Shown: piece after piece, positions 1 through 5,410 of the stretch
How positions within the stretch are numbered: position 1 is the stretch's first letter
How the letters are laid out: every line of letters starts with the position of its first letter
Assembly: GCA_043736395.1 (NCBI GenBank)
Contig: JAYTCQ010000191.1
Coordinates: 1 to 13,781, forward strand
Reading direction: 5' to 3'
From: JAFDVL01 sp043736395
GTDB lineage: Bacteria; Acidobacteriota; Blastocatellia; RBC074
DNA length: 13,781 bases
The notes under the pieces: generated by a model
Seen by the model: the letters and a program-made list of their open reading frames with translations, nothing else
What the model was told of the DNA's origin: nothing
Databases searched by the model: none
Position numbers and translations under genes: made by a program

Positions 1-29
1 AATCAAAATTGAAATCGTGAAAACTTAAA

Positions 30-80
30 ATGGCTGTAACTAACAAAAAATTCAATCGCTTACAGCTGTCAATTTTTTCT
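30..80 (+). terminator. weak candidate terminator of an upstream gene
   Basis: Bases 30-39 can pair with 60-69 (10 pairs, two of them G-T wobbles), with a 20-base loop, and a run of six T follows at about 73-78. This could end a gene lying to the left of the window. The loop is long and the stem weak, so it is only a possibility. Apart from it, bases 1-114 show no coding region. Confidence 0.2.
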
Positions 81-114
81 TAACCGGACACTAATGAGGA
101 TTTATCTATTTTAA

Positions 115-120
115 AAGGAG
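115..120 (+). promoter_or_regulatory. Shine-Dalgarno site for the TPR gene
   Basis: AAGGAG lies five bases before ATG 126. It is the best ribosome binding site at this end of the window, but the ATG it serves runs into a stop after 11 codons (TAG 159-161) because the TPR frame is displaced. This placement is the main reason for thinking the gene originally began at 126. Confidence 0.6.
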
Positions 121-125
121 AGAGT

Positions 126-820
126 ATGAGAAATCAAAAGAGTATTTTATCCGATCTCTAGAAATTGAAGAAAGTCCTGGTACTTATACTTATTTAGGCG
201 CCGCGTCGCTTGAGCTTGGACAAATTGAGGCTGCGATAGATGCTTTCAGGAAAGCCATAGTTATTGATTCAAGATATGAGGAAGCCTATTACAATTTGGC
301 AATGACATTGAGAGAAGAAAGTACTGAGGAATCAATAAAGTTATTTCGTACGGCAATAGAAATTGACCCTGATTATCAATTAGCTCATCGTGAATTAGGT
401 ACGCTGTTTATTGCTTTAGGTAATTTACCTGAAGCTGTCCGTCACCTTAGACTCGCCGTTTCGTTGGATTCGAGTGACGGTTGGAGTCATCTCTATCTCG
501 GAACTTCGTTCCGGGAAATTCGCGACCTTGTGGGGGCAGAGAGGGAATTTAAGAAATGTATTGAAGTCTGGCCAGATGAAAGTACCTCATATTGGGCACT
601 CGCTTCATTTTACCAAAATGAGGGGCGACCGTTGGAAGCTGAAAAGCTATATCAAAAAGCACTTCAAATTGATCCAGATGATGTTGAATCAAACTTAGAT
701 TTTGGTATTTATCTGTTATCAATTGGGGAAAAAGCTAAAGCTAAGGAACATTTGAACCGAGTTATTGCAATTGAGAATAACAATCCTAAAGCGATGGAGG
801 TGCTTAAAAGTATTAGTTGA
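126..820 (+). CDS. TPR-repeat protein, frameshifted near its 5' end
   Basis: This encodes a tetratricopeptide-repeat protein, a scaffold for protein-protein contacts; its partner is unknown. About six 34-residue TPR units can be seen end to end, with typical A/G and Y/F spacing and repeat ends such as AIEIDPDYQ and ALQIDPDDV. There is no signal peptide, membrane segment or extra catalytic domain. The repeat frame is open from base 98 to the stop at 818-820, but its first in-frame ATG is at 296, which would cut off the first repeat and much of the second. The well-placed ATG 126 is in another frame. Adding one A to the AAAA run at 136-139 joins the two frames and gives a protein of about 231 residues starting MRNQKEYFIRSLEIEE. 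The gene is therefore either a fresh frameshift mutant or carries a sequencing error. Its bases are visibly richer in A and T than the ilv/leu genes. It converges on the LysR gene. Confidence 0.7.
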
Positions 821-929
821 TGCGAAGCCATTCTAGAATTGTAGAAAGAAACCGAGAAATAATCGGATATTTTTATGGCGTTTACTTTTCCTCAAGGTTC
901 GAAACGCCCCCCCCATTATTGTTAATATT

Positions 930-1829
930 TTAAGCGATTGACTCAATCTCAAACGTCTTCCGAATCAAATCGAGAAAATTCTTAGCCGCGTGGGAAAGCG
1001 ATAATTCACGGCGATAAATTAAGCGAATTGTTTTTTCAATTTTCAGACCTTTCACAGGGACTTCAACCAGCTTTTGCTCTGCGAGTTCGGTTTTCACTGC
1101 CAGACGCGGCAGGATTGCGATTCCGGCGTTGCCTTCGACGAATTCTTTAATTGTCTCCAGCGTAGCCAGTTCAATCGAAATATTTAGTGGTGTACGATTT
1201 TGCGCAAACAAATCAAAAATCCGTGCGCGTGCCGGAGTCTTTACGTTATGCGCAACAAAACTTTCCTGCGCTAAATCACGAACCGTTACTCCTTTTTTCT
1301 TAGCCAGAGGATGCTTCGGGCTGACGACCAACACCAATTCATCTTTATAAATTTCCAGAGATTGAAGCATCGGATGTTGCGGGTCGAACGACAAAAATCC
1401 GAAGTCAAGATTGCGTTCTAACACTTCGTTCGGAATCCGCTCGGAAATGTTGCGGTACACTTCGATTTTGATGCTCGGTTGTTGTTTGCGATATTCCAAA
1501 AGCAAGGGCGGAAGCAAGTACAATGAAGTGCTTTCGTTCGCGCCGATGCTGAGGCGTCCGCGATACATACCACGCAGTTCGCTAATCGCTCCGGTGGCTT
1601 CATCGCGCAGATTCAGGATGCGCTGTGCGTAGGAATGGAGAATCTTTCCCGCTTCTGTCATCGTTCCGGCTTTGCTGCTGCGGTCAAACAGAATTTCACC
1701 AAGTTCCTCTTCGAGACGTTTGATGGCGATACTGATGGCGGGCTGTGTTCGCAGCATTTTTTCGGCTGCTCTTGAAAAACTTTTTTCCTGTGCGATGCTT
1801 AAAAATATTTCTAATTGTGAAAAGTCCAT
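930..1829 (-). CDS. LysR-family transcriptional regulator
   Basis: This is a LysR-type DNA-binding regulator of 299 residues, the usual family size. The N-terminal winged helix-turn-helix spans residues 3-62 (FSRAAEKMLRTQPAISIAIKRLEEELG, interrupted here only for description at its core SRAAEKML and QPAISIAIKRLE). It is followed by a linker helix and an effector-binding domain at about 91-295, starting GRLSIGANES. I chose ATG 1829 (MDFSQLEIFL) because family members begin just before this helix. A TTG at 1847 would add six residues, but it lies inside a repeat element. No clear Shine-Dalgarno is seen. The gene is divergent from leuA, and a 28-bp dyad sits in the gap, so by the usual LysR arrangement it probably controls leuA and itself. 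The effector may be a BCAA intermediate, but this is inference. It cannot be assigned to a named LysR subgroup from sequence alone. Confidence 0.9.
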   Translation of the reverse strand: MDFSQLEIFLSIAQEKSFSRAAEKMLRTQPAISIAIKRLEEELGEILFDRSSKAGTMTEAGKILHSYAQRILNLRDEATGAISELRGMYRGRLSIGANESTSLYLLPPLLLEYRKQQPSIKIEVYRNISERIPNEVLERNLDFGFLSFDPQHPMLQSLEIYKDELVLVVSPKHPLAKKKGVTVRDLAQESFVAHNVKTPARARIFDLFAQNRTPLNISIELATLETIKEFVEGNAGIAILPRLAVKTELAEQKLVEVPVKGLKIEKTIRLIYRRELSLSHAAKNFLDLIRKTFEIESIA

Positions 1830-1834
1830 AATGG

Positions 1835-1949
1835 AATCAAAAGGCAAATATCAAAAGTGAGAAGTAAAAAGGGTGGCACTTCCAACGAACAGCAAAAAAA
1901 CTTTCGAAAATATTTTTGCTTTTTGATATTTACCTTTTGCCTTTTGATT
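1835..1949. repeat. inverted-repeat element at the LysR start
   Basis: The left arm at 1835-1857 (AATCAAAAGGCAAATATC onward) recurs in reverse complement at 1919-1949. The right copy has a six-base insertion (ACCTTT) between TTGATATTT and TGCCTTTTGATT. The 61-base middle shows no gene. The element covers the LysR translation start region, so a TTG start at 1847 would be encoded by repeat sequence. Short mobile or repeat-derived elements of this A-rich type are common in bacterial intergenic DNA. No transposase is nearby. Confidence 0.5.
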
Positions 1950-1970
1950 TGTCATAAGTTATTTTTATGT

Positions 1971-1998
1971 TATCGTAAAAATTATAAACTTTACGATA
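1971..1998. promoter_or_regulatory. 28-bp dyad, candidate LysR operator
   Basis: TATCGTAAA (1971-1979) and TTTACGATA (1990-1998) form a perfect 9-bp inverted repeat around a 10-base AT-rich centre. It contains T-N11-A-type spacing expected of LysR-family sites. It lies 142 bases from the LysR start and 77 bases before leuA. A second, weaker dyad, GTAAAT (2001-2006) with ATTTTTAC (2015-2022), follows directly and could be an activation half-site. Binding is inferred from position and symmetry only. Confidence 0.5.
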
Positions 1999-2019
1999 TG
2001 GTAAATGCAATGGTATTTT
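1990..2019 (+). promoter_or_regulatory. possible leuA promoter
   Basis: TTTACG (1990-1995) and TATTTT (2014-2019), 18 bases apart, each match four of six sigma70 consensus positions. The -35 would overlap the right arm of the dyad at 1971-1998, which is typical of LysR-activated promoters with weak boxes. A transcript starting near 2026 would have a leader of about 50 bases. The region is AT-rich, so chance matches are likely. Confidence 0.25.
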
Positions 2020-2074
2020 TACAAAACTGAGGGTTAGATTTATTCAATTCTCACTTCTTGAAGGGAGCAAAAAA

Positions 2075-3646
2075 ATGAGCAACGAGCACATAGCAATTTT
2101 CGATACAACTCTGCGCGACGGCGAACAATCACCCGGGTGCAGCATGAATCTTGAAGAGAAACTTAAAATGGCGCGTCAGCTCGAAGCTCTCGGTGTAGAC
2201 ATTATCGAAGCCGGATTTCCGGTTGCTTCTGAAGATGATTTTAATGCAGTGCGCGAAGTCGCGCGAATCTGCCGGACGCCGATCATTGCCGCGCTTTGTC
2301 GCACGACTCCACTTGATATTGAACGCGCGTGGGAAGCGCTGTGTGATGCCGCGCGACCGAGAATTCATACGTTCGTAGCGACTTCGGATATTCATCTCGA
2401 ACATAAATTGCAGAAGACCCGCGCCGAAGTTTTAGAGATGTCGCGCAAGGCTGTGCGGCTGGCAAAAAGTTTTACTTCGGACGTTGAATTTTCAGCGGAA
2501 GACGCCACGCGGAGCGACATGGATTACCTCTGCGAAATCGTCGAAGCCGTCATTGATGAAGGCGCTACGGTCGTGAATATTCCTGACACGGTCGGCTACA
2601 CAATTCCGTCTGAATATCATCACATCATTTCGACACTAAAGCAGCGCGTACGCAACATTGATCAGGCTGTCATCAGCGTTCATTGCCACAACGATTTAGG
2701 TTTAGGCGTTGCGAATTCGTTAGCCGCGATTTCCGCCGGAGCCAGACAAATCGAATGCACGATCAATGGAATCGGTGAACGCGCAGGGAACGCCGCGCTG
2801 GAAGAAATTGTGATGGCTTTGCGCGTCCGCAAAGATTTGATGCCGTACAAAAATAACATCGTAACGGAAGAAATTTATCGTTCGAGTCAAACGCTGAGCA
2901 ATATTACCGGGGTTCATGTGCAGCCGAATAAAGCTGTCGTTGGTAAAAATGCCTTCGCGCACGAAGCCGGAATTCATCAACACGGAGTCCTGAAAAATCG
3001 CATCACGTACGAAATCATGACGCCAGAATCCGTTGGTGTAAAAACGAATAGTATTGTACTTGGCAAGCATTCCGGTCGCCACGCGCTGAATAAAAAATAC
3101 GAAGAAATGGGCTATCAAATGGCGCGCCCTGAACTTGATAAGGCGTACAAGCTTTTTACGAAATTAGCCGATCAGAAAAAGGAAATTTTTGAAGAAGATC
3201 TGCTGGCAATTTTGCAGGACGGCATCGCGCAGATTCCTGAAGCCTACAAATTAAGAGCGTTGCAGGCGACGGCTGGGACGACAAAAAACGCGACAGCAAT
3301 GGTCACGCTCGGCGATGATTTAGGCGAGCGTACGGAATCCGCAGTCGGCGATGGGCCTGTTAATGCTGCGTTTTCTGCGGTTGATAAAATTACGGGAATG
3401 GAAGGCAAGCTGATGGATTACACCGTCCGCGCCATCACGCAGGGCACGGATGCGGTCGGCGAAGTTTTTGTGCATGCGGAATTTGACGGAACTTCGTACA
3501 CTGGCAAAGCCGCTAGCACCGATGTCGTAGACGCCAGCGTCCGCGCTTATCTGAATGCGCTGAACAAAGCGGTCTATGCAAAAGCTCGACGCAAGAGTGA
3601 TGTGAATGAGGAAATTTCGGTAGCGACGCCGCTGCCGAAAGAATAA
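2075..3646 (+). CDS. leuA: 2-isopropylmalate synthase
   Basis: This enzyme condenses acetyl-CoA with 2-oxoisovalerate to 2-isopropylmalate, the committed step of leucine synthesis, in the cytoplasm. The protein has 523 residues, normal for bacterial LeuA. The TIM-barrel synthase domain begins with FDTTLRDGEQSPG (9-21; R14 and metal ligand D15) and has the metal-binding HCHND at 203-207, GERAGNAALEE at 235-245 and FAHEAGIHQHG at 294-304. A C-terminal domain from about 385 to 510 corresponds to the LeuA dimer/allosteric domain, expected to bind leucine for feedback inhibition. It is distinguished from CimA in this window by GEQSPG in place of GGQGEG. The start ATG 2075 has AGGGAG at 2062-2067, seven bases upstream. 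leuB follows after a repeat-filled gap of 128 bases. Confidence 0.96.
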   Translation: MSNEHIAIFDTTLRDGEQSPGCSMNLEEKLKMARQLEALGVDIIEAGFPVASEDDFNAVREVARICRTPIIAALCRTTPLDIERAWEALCDAARPRIHTFVATSDIHLEHKLQKTRAEVLEMSRKAVRLAKSFTSDVEFSAEDATRSDMDYLCEIVEAVIDEGATVVNIPDTVGYTIPSEYHHIISTLKQRVRNIDQAVISVHCHNDLGLGVANSLAAISAGARQIECTINGIGERAGNAALEEIVMALRVRKDLMPYKNNIVTEEIYRSSQTLSNITGVHVQPNKAVVGKNAFAHEAGIHQHGVLKNRITYEIMTPESVGVKTNSIVLGKHSGRHALNKKYEEMGYQMARPELDKAYKLFTKLADQKKEIFEEDLLAILQDGIAQIPEAYKLRALQATAGTTKNATAMVTLGDDLGERTESAVGDGPVNAAFSAVDKITGMEGKLMDYTVRAITQGTDAVGEVFVHAEFDGTSYTGKAASTDVVDASVRAYLNALNKAVYAKARRKSDVNEEISVATPLPKE

Positions 3647-3651
3647 GAAAA

Positions 3652-3768
3652 TGTAGCGTAAACTTTTAGTTTGCGTTGCTTGCGATCCAATTGATTTCCT
3701 AAAGTAAGTTGCGGTTTTCATCCAATTTACTGCTGAACAAAGAGCGCAAACTAAAAATTTACGCTACA
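3652..3768. repeat. inverted pair of REP-like palindromes (leuA-leuB gap)
   Basis: A 24-bp unit at 3652-3675, beginning TGTAGCGTAAACTTTTAG, is found again in reverse complement at 3745-3768 with 23 of 24 bases identical. Each unit is itself a palindrome of the form CGYAAACT-loop-AGTTTGCG. The 69 bases between the copies show no gene. The pair fills the gap from just after the leuA stop to six bases before the leuB ATG. Related pairs lie at 5295-5395 and 8409-8957. Confidence 0.75.
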
Positions 3769-3774
3769 TCAAAT

Positions 3775-4845
3775 ATGAACTTTATAATTACAGTTCTCCC
3801 CGGCGATGGCATTGGCGTAGACGTTACGCGTGAAGCCGTCGCCTGTCTTGAAACCATCGGTAAAACCTACGGTCACGAATTTACGTTCGGCATACAATTG
3901 ATCGGCGGTGCGGCACTAGATGCGAAAGGTGTACCGCTTCCCGTTGAAACATTGCAGGCGTGTCTGGAGAGCGATGCGGTATTACTCGGTGCTGTGGGTG
4001 GGCCGCAATACGATAATAATCCACCGAATCTCAAGCCGGAAACGGGCTTACTTGGACTTCGCGCAGGGTTAGGAGTTTTTGCAAATCTCCGTCCAGCATT
4101 TTTGCATGAAGTTTTGATTGGCGCTTCGCCGCTGAAAGAATCCGTCGTACGCGGAACAGATATGATTATCGTCCGCGAGTTAATGGGTGGCGCATATTTC
4201 GGTCAACCCCGCGAAATCACTGAAGATCGTGGATTGAATTCGATGGTGTACACGTCTTTTGAAGTGGAAAGAATTGCCCGCGTCGCCTTTGAAATTGCGC
4301 GTGGTCGCAAGAAAAAACTTCATTCGATTGATAAGGCGAACGTGCTGGAAGTTTCGCAGCTCTGGCGTAAAGTCGTCACGCGCGTAGGGGCTGAGTACCC
4401 CGATGTTCAGCTTGAGCATGGCTACGTTGATTCCTGCGCAATGGCTTTGGTGACGAAGCCGACAGCGTATGATGTGATCGTCACAGAGAATTTATTTGGC
4501 GACATTCTGAGCGACGAAGCGGCAGTATTAACAGGCAGTTTAGGCATGTTGCCTTCCGCGAGCATCGGCGGAAAAGTTGGATTATATGAACCAGTACACG
4601 GTTCCGCGCCTGACATTGCAGGCAAGGGAATTGCGAATCCGCTGGGCGCAATTGCTTCCGTCGCAATGATGTTGCGCTACACTTGTAAGCTCGAAACCGA
4701 AGCTGCCGCACTGGAAGCCGCGATCAGTGAAACGTTGACGGAAGGATACGGAACACCGGATTTGAATAGTCAGCCGAAGCAGGTTTCAACCACTGAAATC
4801 GGTGATGTAATTCGGGCGAAGGTGGCGAAGGCGAAGGCTGCTTAA
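3775..4845 (+). CDS. leuB: 3-isopropylmalate dehydrogenase
   Basis: This NAD-dependent enzyme oxidises and decarboxylates 3-isopropylmalate to 2-oxoisocaproate in leucine synthesis. In a citramalate pathway it also acts on 3-methylmalate to give 2-oxobutyrate. The 356 residues match the family length. Visible motifs are LPGDGIG (8-14), the substrate-binding LRAGLGVFANLRP (95-107), RELMGGAYFG (134-143, catalytic Y141), K187 in SIDKANV, D219 in VDS, NLFGDILSDEA with metal ligands D243 and D247, and HGSAPDIAGKGIANP (275-289) for NAD. I chose ATG 3775 because the protein family begins at this point. A TTG at 3709 is open in frame, but the 22 extra codons are translated repeat. No Shine-Dalgarno sequence is visible before 3775. 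Confidence 0.95.
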   Translation: MNFIITVLPGDGIGVDVTREAVACLETIGKTYGHEFTFGIQLIGGAALDAKGVPLPVETLQACLESDAVLLGAVGGPQYDNNPPNLKPETGLLGLRAGLGVFANLRPAFLHEVLIGASPLKESVVRGTDMIIVRELMGGAYFGQPREITEDRGLNSMVYTSFEVERIARVAFEIARGRKKKLHSIDKANVLEVSQLWRKVVTRVGAEYPDVQLEHGYVDSCAMALVTKPTAYDVIVTENLFGDILSDEAAVLTGSLGMLPSASIGGKVGLYEPVHGSAPDIAGKGIANPLGAIASVAMMLRYTCKLETEAAALEAAISETLTEGYGTPDLNSQPKQVSTTEIGDVIRAKVAKAKAA

Positions 4846-4851
4846 AGATTT

Positions 4852-4956
4852 ATCCACGAAGATCACGAAGGAACACGAAGCAGCACAGCGATTTGCTCAA
4901 GTGGATCTGGCTAACCGCTAAAGGCTAATACCTAAATGCTTCTTTCCCTCGTGGAT
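4852..4956. repeat. CCACGAAG-type inverted-repeat element
   Basis: The left end ATCCACGAAGATCACGAAGG (4852-4871), followed by another ACACGAAG unit, is matched in reverse by CTTCTTTCCCTCGTGGAT (4939-4956). The outer eight bases (ATCCACGA) are perfect and the rest imperfect. The interior carries small GCTAA-type repeats (GCTAACCGCTAAAGGCTAA at about 4911-4929). No coding region is visible. The element starts seven bases after the leuB stop. Confidence 0.5.
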
Positions 4957-5000
4957 GATTGATCTGGTTATAAATAAAACTTATCGTACGGGAAAAACTA

Positions 5001-5030
5001 TAGACACGCGAAAAGGTAATGCTCTATACT
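5001..5030 (+). promoter_or_regulatory. sigma70-like promoter of the ilvB leader
   Basis: TAGACA (5001-5006) and TATACT (5025-5030) are separated by 18 bases, and each matches five of six consensus positions. Transcription would begin near 5037, about 50 bases before the leader-peptide ATG and roughly 250 bases before the terminator hairpin. GGTAATGC (5015-5022), in the spacer, is repeated in reverse complement at 5069-5076, so a regulator could also bind here. The assignment rests on sequence match and position. Confidence 0.5.
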
Positions 5031-5088
5031 GCACTGGTCTTCAAACAGGTATTTCAATTTTACCAGCAGCATTACCAGAATAATCGCA

Positions 5089-5232
5089 ATGACTTTTCGA
5101 CTTCCACAACTTGCATCGCTACTTCCGCTTGACGAAATAGTTCAAGTAAGCGTCGTTGTCGTAGTTATTAACATTATCGTTGTTGCGGTCGTAGTTATTA
5201 CAAACACCGCACCGCTCGCTGGCACTGCCTGA
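5089..5232 (+). CDS. Val/Ile-rich leader peptide of the ilvB attenuator
   Basis: This short reading frame of 47 codons lies just before the ilvB terminator hairpin. It contains 12 Val, 5 Ile and 6 Leu. Residues 17-37 (5137-5199) hold 17 Val or Ile out of 21, including five consecutive Val at 22-26 and three at 34-36. This matches the make-up of the known leader peptides of E. coli ilvB (ivbL) and ilvGMEDA (ilvL), whose translation senses charged tRNA-Val, -Leu and -Ile. A 13-base direct repeat (GTCGTAGTTATTA at 5158-5170 and 5188-5200) suggests the Val/Ile run grew by duplication. The end of the frame overlaps the antiterminator strand at 5214-5222, and the stop is 22 bases before the terminator stem. 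ATG 5089 is the only ATG in the open frame. No Shine-Dalgarno is evident, the main weakness of the call. Confidence 0.75.
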   Translation: MTFRLPQLASLLPLDEIVQVSVVVVVINIIVVAVVVITNTAPLAGTA

Positions 5233-5269
5233 AGAAAAGGCAAAGAGATTATATAAAGCCCCAGCGAGC
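5214..5269 (+). promoter_or_regulatory. attenuator antiterminator pairing
   Basis: GCTCGCTGG (5214-5222), within the last leader codons, is perfectly complementary to CCAGCGAGC (5261-5269), which forms most of the left arm of the terminator. The two structures exclude each other. A ribosome stalled on the Val/Ile codons would leave 5214-5222 free, favouring antitermination. A ribosome reaching the stop at 5230 would cover it, favouring termination. A possible early pause hairpin is TGCGGT (5184-5189) with ACCGCA (5206-5211), which is only six pairs. Confidence 0.7.
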
Positions 5270-5290
5270 AGGAAGTTCGCTGGGGCTTTT
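5255..5290 (+). terminator. attenuator terminator before ilvB
   Basis: AAAGCCCCAGCGA (5255-5267) and TCGCTGGGGCTTT (5277-5289) make a perfect 13-bp GC-rich stem with a nine-base loop. TTTT is followed by GGTTTG, so the U tract is short and broken. It lies 120 bases before ilvB and after the Val/Ile leader peptide, not at the end of any ordinary gene, which marks it as a conditional terminator. Confidence 0.85.
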
Positions 5291-5294
5291 GGTT

Positions 5295-5395
5295 TGTAGG
5301 GTAAACTTTTAGTTTGCCCTGACACCAATACTAAATATTCGGTTGTAACAAAAGTATTAGTTGAGAAATAAGCAAACTGGAAAGTTTGCTCTACA
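5295..5395. repeat. inverted pair of REP-like palindromes before ilvB
   Basis: The unit at 5295-5320 (TGTAGGGTAAACTTTTAG onward) is matched by a reverse-oriented relative at 5371-5395 (ending AGTTTGCTCTACA). The inner bases ACCAATACT and AGTATTAGT also nearly pair, so the whole 101 bases could fold into one long imperfect hairpin. It sits in the ilvB leader RNA after the terminator and ends just before the ribosome binding site GAGG (5399-5402). Confidence 0.7.
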
Positions 5396-5410
5396 TTTGA
5401 GGCAAATTTT

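Noticed and set aside
877..908. GGCGTTT/AAACGCC hairpin between the TPR and LysR genes
   Set aside because: A 7-bp stem with an 18-base loop and no T run after it on either strand. A terminator is not supported. The region 821-929 otherwise shows only an 8-C run.
1998..2030. 10-codon frame (MVNAMVFLQN) before leuA as a leucine leader peptide
   Set aside because: Only one Leu codon, no terminator hairpin and no alternative pairing before leuA. It does not look like an attenuator.
3709..3774. 22-residue N-terminal extension of LeuB
   Set aside because: It starts at TTG, is translated repeat sequence, and precedes the normal family start MNFIITVLPGDGIG at 3775.
4846..5410. T-box or metabolite riboswitch upstream of ilvB
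   Set aside because: No T-box sequence or known riboswitch core could be recognised, and the leader peptide with terminator explains the region better.
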